In this document: positions 16,681 through 24,547 of the stretch, in pieces
Layout: each line of letters begins with the position of its first letter
Position numbering within the stretch: the stretch's first letter is position 1
Assembly: GCA_965212075.1 (NCBI GenBank)
Contig: OZ243043.1
Span: 1,178,001 to 1,242,000, forward strand
DNA length: 64,000 nucleotides
Source of the DNA: CBDBUR01 sp965212075
GTDB lineage: Bacteria > Pseudomonadota > Alphaproteobacteria > JAPOUT01 > G958296285
Direction: 5' to 3'
Made by a program: the position numbers and the translations under genes
The notes under the pieces: generated by a model
What the model saw: the letters and a program-made list of their open reading frames with translations, nothing else
The model's database searches: none
What the model was told of the DNA's origin: nothing

Positions 16681-16766
16681 ATGGTTAAAAAAACAAACCT
16701 CTCGCATTTTCGGAGAAAACTTGATGTTTTGCTGCTTATTTCTCCTGTAAATGGAGCGTATTATCC
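16681..16766 (-). repeat. 85-nt dispersed repeat, copy A (operon-upstream element)
   Basis: Shares ATGGTTAAAAAA-CAAA, GAGAA-AACTTG, GCTTATTTCTCCTGTAAATG and GCGTATTATCC with 32247-32331, in the same orientation and order. In the intact locus this element lies just upstream of the promoter of the barrel/CARDB operon. Here it abuts the CARDB 3' end, marking a deletion junction. Confidence 0.8.
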
Positions 16767-16804
16767 AGTTGAAGCGTGAAGAAGGGGCATAAATAAAATT
16801 ACCA

Positions 16805-18001
16805 ATGAATAAAATCACTATTGTCGGCGGCGGCATTGGCGGACTCACCGCTGCGCTTTCGCTGCAGGCGCATGGTTTTGACTGCGCGCTATTTGAGCAA
16901 AACATCAAGCCCCGTGAAGTCGGTGCGGGCATTCAAATCAGTCCGAACGCGCTCGGTGTTTTGCGCGCGCTCGGTGTTGAGTCAAAAATTGAACAGGCTG
17001 CTTTTGAGCCGCAAAGCGCCGTGATGCGCAATTATCGCACAGGCAAGGTTGAAATGAAAATTCCGCTCAAAGGTTTTTGTGAACAGCATTATGGCGCAAA
17101 ATATCTTCATATTCATCGCGCCGATTTGCTGCGGATTCTTGTTGAAGAGATAAAAAACACTGGCATTAAGCTTCGCTTTGGAAAGCGCGCCAAAAACTAT
17201 CGGCGAGAAAAAAATCGCATTATGCTCATAACCGAAGATGGCGCAGAATATGAAAGCGACGTCATCATCGGCGCTGATGGCCTTCATTCAGTGGTGCGCG
17301 CGCAGATGTTGGGCGATGAGCCCGCGCATTTCACCAGACAAGCGGCCTGGCGCGGCCTTGTGTCTGCGGAAAGACTGCCTAAAAATCTCATTTCGCCCGA
17401 TGCGAATGTCTGGCTCGGTGCGGGGCGTCATTTTGTTGCTTATTATGTGCGCGGCGGCGCATGGATCAATTTCGTCGCGGTGGAAGAGCGCCGCCAATGG
17501 GTTGAAGAAGATTGGCACAAATCGGGCAATCCCACAGATCTGCGCGCGGCTTTTGCTGGCTGGGATGAAAATGTGCGCATTTTGCTTGAGGCCTGTGAGG
17601 AATGTTTTTTATGGGGTCTGTTTGACCGCGCCCCTCTGCCGCGCTGGATTGATGAGCGCGTCGCGCTGTTAGGCGATGCGTGTCATCCGATGCTGCCTTT
17701 TATGGCGCAAGGCGCGGCGATGGCCATAGAAGATGGTTTTGTTTTGGCGCGCAGGCTCGCCGATAAGCGCCAAAGCCTAGAACAAAGACTGGTCCTCTAT
17801 CAAGCGCAGCGCAAACCACGCGCAACCCTCATGCAGGAAATCTCTCGCAGCCAGGCGCGGATTTATCATATGCGCTCGCCTCTGATGCGCTTCGGGCGCA
17901 AAATCGCCTTTAAGCTCAGCACATTATTTCCATTTCTTGCGCGCGCGCGGCTGAATCAAATCTACGGGGTCAATGTGACCCAAGAGCCTGACCGAATTTA
18001 A
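16805..18001 (+). CDS. FAD-dependent aromatic-ring-type monooxygenase
   Basis: 398 residues of the class A flavoprotein monooxygenase family (UbiH / salicylate hydroxylase fold). FAD dinucleotide loop GGGIGGLTAAL at residues 8-18, the DG motif IIGADGLHSVVR near residues 155-166, and the GD motif LLGDACHPMLPFMAQGA near 290-306. The length fits the family. Salicylate or 3-hydroxybenzoate hydroxylases are the nearest well-known relatives, but the substrate cannot be read from sequence. It stands alone, directly downstream of the island debris. Confidence 0.85.
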   Translation: MNKITIVGGGIGGLTAALSLQAHGFDCALFEQNIKPREVGAGIQISPNALGVLRALGVESKIEQAAFEPQSAVMRNYRTGKVEMKIPLKGFCEQHYGAKYLHIHRADLLRILVEEIKNTGIKLRFGKRAKNYRREKNRIMLITEDGAEYESDVIIGADGLHSVVRAQMLGDEPAHFTRQAAWRGLVSAERLPKNLISPDANVWLGAGRHFVAYYVRGGAWINFVAVEERRQWVEEDWHKSGNPTDLRAAFAGWDENVRILLEACEECFLWGLFDRAPLPRWIDERVALLGDACHPMLPFMAQGAAMAIEDGFVLARRLADKRQSLEQRLVLYQAQRKPRATLMQEISRSQARIYHMRSPLMRFGRKIAFKLSTLFPFLARARLNQIYGVNVTQEPDRI

Positions 18002-18116
18002 AAAACTGCCCGCTTTTTGGCGGCTATTTTAGGTGATTTGCCCAAAAAAACCTTGCCTCAGCGCAGTGGGCTGATTATGGTCGGAGGTTTCACAAGACGA
18101 TCGAGGGAAAAGACTA

Positions 18117-19730
18117 GTGGAGCAAACAGGAGCGATCATCAGCCGCACAGGCATTGAAGCAAGCGGTCTGCAAAAACTGAAAGCCGCTCATTGGAATCAT
18201 AATGCGCCGACGCTTTATGAATTTGCCCTCAAGCGCGATGAGGGCGTCGTGTCTGCCGGAGGCCCTTTAATCGTCACGACCGGCGAGCATACCGGTCGCT
18301 CGGCGAAAGATAAACATATCGTGATGGATGACGAAACCCGCAGCACGATCTGGTGGGACAATAATCGCCCCATGAACCCTGAACATTTTGATCGCCTGCG
18401 CGGCGATATGCTCACTTATTTGGAGGGCAAGGAGGTCTTTGTCCAAGACCTCTATGCCGGTGCCGACCCCGACCATCGCTTGGCGGTGCGGGTTTATACG
18501 CAATATGCGTGGCATTCTTTGTTCATCCGCAATTTGCTGATTGAGCCGCCTCAAGAGGAACTGAGCGATTTTGCGCCGCAATTGACGATTTTTGATCTGC
18601 CCGGCTTCAAAGCGGATCCGGCAGCGCATGGGACGCGCTCCTCCACCGTGATCGCGCTTGATCTGACACGCAACATCGTTTTGATCGGCGGCACGGCCTA
18701 TGCGGGCGAGATGAAAAAATCGGTTTTCTCGGTTTTGAACTATCATTTGCCGAAGCACAAAGTGATGCCGATGCATTGTTCAATCAATGTTGGCCGCGAC
18801 GCAGATTCGGCGGTGTTTTTTGGCCTGTCGGGGACGGGCAAGACGACGCTCTCTGCCGATCCCGATCGTCAATTGGTCGGCGATGACGAGCATGGCTGGT
18901 CGCCCAATGGCGTGTTCAATTTTGAAGGCGGCTGCTATGCGAAAATGATCAACCTGTCGGCCAAAGCCGAGCCGCAAATTTTTGAGACGACCCAGCGCTT
19001 CGGCACGGTTTTGGAAAATGTCGTTATGGATAAAGATACGCGCGAGATTGACCTCAATGACAGCTCGCTGACCGAAAATACCCGCGGCGCTTATCCTCTG
19101 TCTTTTATCCCCAACATTGTGCCGAGCGCGCGCGCCGGACATCCCAGCGCGATCATCATGCTGACCGCCGATGCGTTTGGTGTTCTGCCGCCGATTGCGC
19201 GGCTGTCGCCTTCAGCGGCGATGTATCATTTTCTGTCGGGCTATACTGCGAAGATCGCCGGCACCGAGCGCGGCATCAAAGAGCCGGAAGCGACGTTCTC
19301 GGCCTGTTTTGGCGCGCCCTTCATGCCGCGTCCGCCCGGCGTCTATGGCAGTTTGCTGCGCGAATTGATCGCTCACCACAATGTCAAATGCTGGCTCGTC
19401 AATACCGGATGGACCGGCGGCGCTTATGGCGAAGGCCACCGGATGCCGATCGCCGCGACCCGCCGCCTGCTCGCCGCCGCCCTTGAGGGCGAATTGGATA
19501 ATGCCAAAATGCGCTATGATCCTCTCTTCCGGCTTGAAGTGCCCGAAAGCGTCATGGGCGTTGAGGATAATCTGCTCAACCCGCGCGAATCATGGGCCGA
19601 TAAAGATGCCTATGACGCGCAAGCGGCAAAATTGCTCAATATGTTCGTTGAGAATTTCCGCACCTTTGAAGCGCAAGTGGATGATGATGTCCGCGCCGCC
19701 GCCCCCTCGCTGCCGCAGGCGGCTGAGTGA
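18117..19730 (+). CDS. pckA: Phosphoenolpyruvate carboxykinase (ATP)
   Basis: 537 residues, the usual length for ATP-dependent PEPCK. It converts oxaloacetate and ATP to PEP, CO2 and ADP, the first step of gluconeogenesis, in the cytosol. The kinase-1a P-loop GLSGTGKTTLSADP and the kinase-2/metal region LVGDDEHGW are intact, as is FPPI-like VLPPIARLSP. The start is GTG at 18117, preceded by GAGGGAAA. In many alphaproteobacteria pckA lies beside chvI-chvG; here the ChvG-like gene is 14 kb away and chvI is not in the window. Confidence 0.95.
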   Translation: MEQTGAIISRTGIEASGLQKLKAAHWNHNAPTLYEFALKRDEGVVSAGGPLIVTTGEHTGRSAKDKHIVMDDETRSTIWWDNNRPMNPEHFDRLRGDMLTYLEGKEVFVQDLYAGADPDHRLAVRVYTQYAWHSLFIRNLLIEPPQEELSDFAPQLTIFDLPGFKADPAAHGTRSSTVIALDLTRNIVLIGGTAYAGEMKKSVFSVLNYHLPKHKVMPMHCSINVGRDADSAVFFGLSGTGKTTLSADPDRQLVGDDEHGWSPNGVFNFEGGCYAKMINLSAKAEPQIFETTQRFGTVLENVVMDKDTREIDLNDSSLTENTRGAYPLSFIPNIVPSARAGHPSAIIMLTADAFGVLPPIARLSPSAAMYHFLSGYTAKIAGTERGIKEPEATFSACFGAPFMPRPPGVYGSLLRELIAHHNVKCWLVNTGWTGGAYGEGHRMPIAATRRLLAAALEGELDNAKMRYDPLFRLEVPESVMGVEDNLLNPRESWADKDAYDAQAAKLLNMFVENFRTFEAQVDDDVRAAAPSLPQAAE

Positions 19731-20384
19731 TTAGAGCGATAAAATATCGCGCGCGCGAAATATCGCCGTCAATTTAAGATTTTCTTTCTCGATATTTTCT
19801 TTCTTAATATTTTCTTTCTTAATGTTTTCGGCAGCGCCTTCTTCGCGGTCAAGCAAAGTGATGATCTCTTGAACATCCGCGCCTGCTTCACGAACGACCC
19901 TAACCGCATCCAAAGATGAGTTGCCGGTTGTGGTGACATCCTCCAAAAGGATAATTTTCTGACCCTTCAGCTCCCTTTCATTGGCTAGCCCCTCAATGAG
20001 CTTTTTGAGTCCGTGCCCTTTGGTTTCTTTGCGAATATAAAAGCCGCGCAACCGGCTCTGGACGGCTTCCGGCTGTGCGAGAATCGCGGCGGTCAGCGGC
20101 ACTGCGCCCATTTCCAGCCCGCCAATATATCTGACATCGGAATGTTCACCGATATACTCAAGGAAAATCCGCGCGACCAAGCGCATCGCGCGCGGGTCGG
20201 CGGCGAGCCTTTTCATATTAAAATAGACATCGCTTTGTTTGCCGGAGGCGAGGGTGATTTTATCCCCCCGAATGAGGCATAAATCTTTGATGAATTTCTT
20301 AACCTCTTGTGAAGATTGGTGCGAAGCTGGTTGCGTGTTTAGAGGTATTTTTTTGGACATTTTTTGCGCAGTCGCCTGTAGCAT
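19731..20384 (-). CDS. pyrE: Orotate phosphoribosyltransferase
   Basis: 217 residues. It makes orotidine 5'-phosphate from orotate and PRPP in pyrimidine synthesis. The PRPP-binding motif ILLEDVTTTGNS is present, with KRLAADP and GGLEMGAVPL around the orotate site. The start ATG has an ideal AGGAGG about 8 bp upstream. Oddity: near the C-terminus a low-complexity insert ENIKKENIKKENIEKENLK is encoded by three 15-bp repeats, and it separates the body from the final strand LTAIFRARDIL. It lies downstream of polA on the same strand with 64 bp between, and its stop meets pckA tail to tail. Confidence 0.92.
   Translation of the reverse strand: MLQATAQKMSKKIPLNTQPASHQSSQEVKKFIKDLCLIRGDKITLASGKQSDVYFNMKRLAADPRAMRLVARIFLEYIGEHSDVRYIGGLEMGAVPLTAAILAQPEAVQSRLRGFYIRKETKGHGLKKLIEGLANERELKGQKIILLEDVTTTGNSSLDAVRVVREAGADVQEIITLLDREEGAAENIKKENIKKENIEKENLKLTAIFRARDILSL
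19779..19823 (-). repeat. Three 15-bp tandem repeats inside pyrE
   Basis: ATTTTCTTTCTTAAT-type units at 19779-19793, 19794-19808 and 19809-19823, the last two identical. Copy-number change would keep the frame and alter a Lys/Glu/Asn insert by five residues per unit. Confidence 0.85.
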
Positions 20385-20448
20385 TTCCGTGTCCTCCTAT
20401 GCCCGAATCAGGTGTGAGTTTTTTCTGAAGGAAAGTATAACGCATCAT

Positions 20449-23295
20449 TTAATGCGCTTCATCCCAATTTTTTGCGGCCTTGACGGCGACATCGAGCTCG
20501 ACCGACAGGCTGACCGCAGGCTGGGCGGCGCTCTGCATCACCTGCGAGATGACCGCGCTGGCTTCTTTGACCTCTTTTTGCGGCGCTTCAAAGATAAGCT
20601 CGTCATGGACTTGCAGCAGCATTTTTGTTGAAAGTTTAGCGCTAGCGAGCGCTTGGGGCATGGCGATCATCGCGCGGCGGATCAGATCGGCTGCCGAGCC
20701 TTGGATCGGCGCGTTGATCGCGGCGCGCTCGGAGAAATTGCGGCGCGCGGCGTTTTTATCGTGGATATGGGGAAAGTGGCAGCAGCGGCCAAAGATTGTT
20801 TCCACATAGCCTTGTTTGCGCGCCATCTCTTTTGTGCTTTCCATATATTCTTTGATTCCCGGAAAGCGCTGAAAATAAGATTTGATATAAGTGTCGGCCT
20901 CGCCGAGCGGGATGCCGAGCTGCCGCGCCAAACCAAACGCCGATATGCCGTAGATGATCCCAAAATTAATCGCTTTGGCGCTGCGCCGCAGTTGGGTGTC
21001 CACCTGCTGAAGATCGACGCCGAAAATTTCCGCTGCGGTCATCGCATGGATGTCGGCATTTTCGCTCAGAGCCGCCTTGAGCGCCTTGACGTCGGCCATA
21101 TGGGCGAGCAGGCGCAGCTCAATCTGGCTGTAATCGGCGCTGATGAGTTTCGCGCCGCGCTCGGCGATGAAGGCCTGCCTGATCTGCCGCCCTTCCTGCG
21201 AGCGGATCGGAATGTTCTGCAGATTGGGGTCTGACGAAGAGAGCCGTCCAGTAGACGTTGAAGCCATCGCATAAGATGTATGCACGCGGCCTGTCTCCGG
21301 ATCAACGAAGTTCGGCAGCGCATCACTATAGGTTGTTTTGAGCTTCATCAAATGGCGCCAGTCCAAAATCGTGCGCGGCAGATCATGGCCGCTGGCTGCC
21401 AGATCTTCGAGCACATTGGCGCTGGTGCTCCATTGGCCGGTTTTTGTTTTTTTGCCTCCGGACAGACTCATCTTGCCAAACAAAATATCCGCAACCTGCT
21501 TCGGCGAGGCGAGGTTAAACGCCTCACCGGCGAGCTTATAAGCCTTCTTGGCGATTTTATCCGTCTTCGCCTCAAAATCCTGCGACAGATCACGTAATTG
21601 CTGTGCGTTGATCGTGATGCCAGCTTCTTCCATATCAACGAGCACGTTCATCAAAGGCCGCTCCAATGTCTCGTAGAGATTGACCTTTTTTTCCGCCACA
21701 AGCCGCGCGCGCAAAATCATATGAAGCCGCAAAGTGATGTCGGCATCTTCGGCGGCGTAGTTTTTTGCCTCTTCGAGCGGCACATCCTTGAAAGCGATCT
21801 TCTTTGTTCCGGTGCCGGTGAGTGCTTGGTAGGAGATCATCTCATGGCTGAGATGATGAAAGGCCAAAGCGTCAAGGCCGTGGCGGTGGCGTCCGGCGTC
21901 GAGCGCGTAAGAGAGCAGCATCGTATCGTCAAGCGGGTTCAGGTGAATGTTATATTTTCTCAAAACGAGCATGTCATATTTGGCGTTATGCGCGATTTTG
22001 AGAATTGACGAATCTTCAAGCATTTTTTTGAGCTTGGCGAGGGCAGGTTTCAGCGGCAGCTGCTGATGCCCGTCGAGAAATTGCGTATGGCCGAGCGGAA
22101 TATAACAAGCGCGGTTCGGCGCGACCGCAAAAGATATGCCGGCCAATTGCGCTTGCATCGCATTGAGGCTGTCAGTTTCGGTATCCACAGCGACAAATCC
22201 GGCCTGATAAATCAGATCAAGCCATTTTTCCAAAGCCTCCGGTGAAGTGATCAGTTCATATTTTTTATAATCCACCTTCATATCGGGCGGGTGAGCCAGA
22301 TGACCCGGCTGGCCTTTCGATTCACCGCGGGTGGTTTTTTTGCTGGCTTTGGCCTTTTTCTGCGGTTTGATGTTCGCCGCGTCAATGCCCAGCCGGTCGG
22401 CGATGCGCCTTGTCAGCGTGACGAACTCCATTTCCTGCAAAAAGCCAATGAGCTGGTCGGGATCAGGCGTGCGCAAAGCGAGCTCATCCCAAGTGAGCGG
22501 CAAAGCGGCATCGTCTTTGAGAAGAACGAGTTCATGGCTGATGCGGATTTGCTCTAGATGGCTGGTGATGATCTCGCGCCAGCGTTTGTTGTCTATTTTT
22601 TCGGGATGTTTGAGCAGCTTTGTGATCGCGCCATGTTCGTCGATCAGCTTGGCAGCGCTTTTGACGCCGATCCCTGGTGCGCCGGGCACATTATCTGATG
22701 TATCGCCGATGAGCGCTTGAACGTCGGGGACTTTCTCAGGCAGGACAAAGAATTTATCCATCACTTCACGAATACCAATTATGCGGCTTTTGCCGTCATC
22801 TTGTTTTTTCATCGTATCAATCATGCGCACATTTTTGCCGATCAGCTGCATCATGTCTTTGTCGGAGGAAATGATGGAGACCTGCGCGCCATTTTTTTGT
22901 GCGGCGCGCGTATAGCTTGCGATAATGTCGTCGGCTTCCAACCCCTTTTGCTCAATGGCGGGGATGCCAAACGCCAGCGCGGCGCGGCGCGTGAGCGGAA
23001 ATTGCGGCACGAGGTCTTCGGGCGGCGGCGGGCGGTGGGCTTTGTAATCTTGATAGAGATCGTTGCGAAAGGAGCGGCTGGAGGAATCAAAGATCGCGGC
23101 GATGTGGCTGACCGGCGGCTTTTCGTCGCTGAGCTCTTGGAGCAATTTGTTGATCATCGCGCAAAAACCGGCGACCGCGCCGACCGGCAGGCCGTCGGAG
23201 CCGCGGCTCAAGGGCGGCAGAGCATGATAGGCGCGGAAAATATAGCCCGATGCGTCAATCAGGCACAAATGGCTGTTTTTTGTGATCTGCCCCAT
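20449..23295 (-). CDS. polA: DNA polymerase I
   Basis: 948 residues with all three domains. The N-terminal 5'-3' exonuclease runs over residues 1-300 (LIDASGYIFRAYHA; IISSDKDMMQLI). The 3'-5' proofreading domain runs from about 345 to 530, with its active DxE (AVDTETDSLNAM) and YAAEDADITLRL. The family A polymerase domain has SADYSQIELRLLAH, RRSAKAINFGIIYG and QVHDELIFEAP. It works in Okazaki-fragment maturation and excision repair. It is divergent from the ABC ATPase with only 29 bp between the start codons, so the promoters must overlap coding sequence. pyrE follows and may be co-transcribed. Confidence 0.97.
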   Translation of the reverse strand: MGQITKNSHLCLIDASGYIFRAYHALPPLSRGSDGLPVGAVAGFCAMINKLLQELSDEKPPVSHIAAIFDSSSRSFRNDLYQDYKAHRPPPPEDLVPQFPLTRRAALAFGIPAIEQKGLEADDIIASYTRAAQKNGAQVSIISSDKDMMQLIGKNVRMIDTMKKQDDGKSRIIGIREVMDKFFVLPEKVPDVQALIGDTSDNVPGAPGIGVKSAAKLIDEHGAITKLLKHPEKIDNKRWREIITSHLEQIRISHELVLLKDDAALPLTWDELALRTPDPDQLIGFLQEMEFVTLTRRIADRLGIDAANIKPQKKAKASKKTTRGESKGQPGHLAHPPDMKVDYKKYELITSPEALEKWLDLIYQAGFVAVDTETDSLNAMQAQLAGISFAVAPNRACYIPLGHTQFLDGHQQLPLKPALAKLKKMLEDSSILKIAHNAKYDMLVLRKYNIHLNPLDDTMLLSYALDAGRHRHGLDALAFHHLSHEMISYQALTGTGTKKIAFKDVPLEEAKNYAAEDADITLRLHMILRARLVAEKKVNLYETLERPLMNVLVDMEEAGITINAQQLRDLSQDFEAKTDKIAKKAYKLAGEAFNLASPKQVADILFGKMSLSGGKKTKTGQWSTSANVLEDLAASGHDLPRTILDWRHLMKLKTTYSDALPNFVDPETGRVHTSYAMASTSTGRLSSSDPNLQNIPIRSQEGRQIRQAFIAERGAKLISADYSQIELRLLAHMADVKALKAALSENADIHAMTAAEIFGVDLQQVDTQLRRSAKAINFGIIYGISAFGLARQLGIPLGEADTYIKSYFQRFPGIKEYMESTKEMARKQGYVETIFGRCCHFPHIHDKNAARRNFSERAAINAPIQGSAADLIRRAMIAMPQALASAKLSTKMLLQVHDELIFEAPQKEVKEASAVISQVMQSAAQPAVSLSVELDVAVKAAKNWDEAH

Positions 23296-23324
23296 GAAAG
23301 CGAGTATAAAGAATAAACACGATC

Positions 23325-24344
23325 ATGCTTGCTGAAAACGAACATTTAGCCCAAATGAAGCTGGCCGCGCGCGCGATTTCACCGCCATCGGATGGGGAGC
23401 AATTTGCGATTCAGGCGCATAATTTGCGCAAAGTCTATCCGGCATCAAAAGGCACAGCCGCACAGGAGGCGTTGAAGTCTGTTGATCTGAATGTGCCGCA
23501 GGGCAGCATTTTTGGACTTTTAGGGCCAAATGGCGCGGGAAAATCAACGTTCATCAATATCTTGGCCGGACTGGTCGTCAAGACATCGGGGCAGGTGATG
23601 TTATGGGGCTTTGATCTGGACATCAATCCGCGGCAAGTGCGCGCTTCGGTGGGCATTGTGCCGCAGGAGCTTCAGATTGACGCCTTCTTCACACCGGCGG
23701 AGGTTCTTGAAATGCAAGCGGGTCTTTATGGCGTGCCGCGGCGGCTGCGTCGGACGCAAGAGATATTGCGCGCGATGCATCTGGAAGACAAGGCCGACGC
23801 CTATGCGCGGACTTTATCGGGCGGGATGCGGCGGCGTTTGATGGTGGGCAAAGCGATGGTGCATGCGCCGCCGGTGCTCGTGCTGGATGAGCCGACCGCC
23901 GGCGTAGATGTTGAACTGCGCCGCGAGCTGTGGAACTATATGCGCGACCTCAACGAGCGCGGCGTGACGATCGTGCTGACGACGCATTACCTTGAAGAGG
24001 CGCAGGCTCTGTGCGATCGCATCGCGATCATTCATCAAGGCTCTGTGGCCGCCGACGGCACGACGTCAGACTTGCTGAAAATGGTGGATTTCAAATCTTT
24101 GCGGATCACGCCCGCGCAAGCGCTGAGCGAAGTGCCGGACTCATTGAAGCCGCTGCGCGCGCGCATGCAGATCACCTGCACCGCCGACGGCAATCTGCAG
24201 GTGGATTATCCGACGAGTGCGGTCAAAGTGAGCGAGATTTTGCAAGCGATTTCGCTGGCGGGGATAGACATAGAAGATGTGGCGACGCGGGAGTCGGTTT
24301 TGGAGGATGTGTTTTTACATTTGACGCATAATGCGCCCAAATAG
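23325..24344 (+). CDS. ABC transporter ATP-binding protein (ABC-2 exporter type)
   Basis: 339 residues. Walker A GPNGAGKST, Q loop IVPQELQID, signature LSGGMRRRL, Walker B VLVLDEPTAGVD and the switch TTHYLEEA are all present, and the protein has a C-terminal regulatory extension of about 90 residues. It resembles the YadG/drug-exporter ATPases that work with a separately encoded ABC-2 permease. The permease normally follows directly, but here the gene is followed by tRNA-Arg and the CARDB island, so no partner is in the window. The first 25 residues before the ATPase core are poorly conserved. Confidence 0.88.
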   Translation: MLAENEHLAQMKLAARAISPPSDGEQFAIQAHNLRKVYPASKGTAAQEALKSVDLNVPQGSIFGLLGPNGAGKSTFINILAGLVVKTSGQVMLWGFDLDINPRQVRASVGIVPQELQIDAFFTPAEVLEMQAGLYGVPRRLRRTQEILRAMHLEDKADAYARTLSGGMRRRLMVGKAMVHAPPVLVLDEPTAGVDVELRRELWNYMRDLNERGVTIVLTTHYLEEAQALCDRIAIIHQGSVAADGTTSDLLKMVDFKSLRITPAQALSEVPDSLKPLRARMQITCTADGNLQVDYPTSAVKVSEILQAISLAGIDIEDVATRESVLEDVFLHLTHNAPK

Positions 24345-24359
24345 ATGGGATTTTTATAA

Positions 24360-24436
24360 GCGCCTGTAGCTCAGTTGGATAGAGTGCCGCCCTCCGAAGG
24401 CGGAGGTCAGAGGTTCGAATCCTCTCAGGCGCGCCA
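24360..24436 (+). tRNA. tRNA-Arg(CCG)
   Basis: A complete 77-nt cloverleaf. Acceptor GCGCCTG pairs with CAGGCGC, D arm AGCTCAGTTGGATAGAGT, anticodon stem GCCGC-C with loop CTCCGAA (anticodon CCG), T arm GAGG-TTCGAAT-CCTC, discriminator G and encoded CCA. It lies 15 bp after the ABC gene and immediately before the repeat-bounded CARDB island, in the usual position of an integration site. Confidence 0.97.
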
Positions 24437-24464
24437 CCAGACTTGTCTGGCCAGACAAGTCTGG
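24437..24464. repeat. 28-bp perfect palindrome made of two hairpins
   Basis: CCAGACTTGTCTGG followed by CCAGACAAGTCTGG. Each 14-mer is itself a hairpin, and the two are complementary to each other. It follows the tRNA CCA directly and has no T tract. The same architecture with a different sequence (CCAAACG-T-CGTTTGG then CCAAACTTCGTTTG) occurs at 32474-32502 beside the other direct repeat, so it may belong to the island ends. It could also terminate the tRNA transcript. Confidence 0.7.
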
Positions 24465-24477
24465 GCGATTAACTGAA

Positions 24478-24508
24478 AACCGATTGGCGTCGAGGCGTTG
24501 GCGAGGGG
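24478..24508 (+). repeat. 31-nt direct repeat, left copy, flanking the CARDB island
   Basis: Begins AACCGATTGGCGTCGAGG. It matches 32516-32546 at 28 of 31 positions in the same orientation. It lies 41 nt after the end of tRNA-Arg and 39 nt before the CARDB stop codon. Confidence 0.8.
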
Positions 24509-24547
24509 TTCATCGCAATAAACCTTGCCCGTTATGATAGCACTTTC

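Noticed and set aside
16636..16932. 98-codon minus-strand open frame over the start of the monooxygenase
   Set aside because: Only its last 15 codons are meaningful (CARDB remnant); the rest is antisense to the monooxygenase and intergenic DNA.
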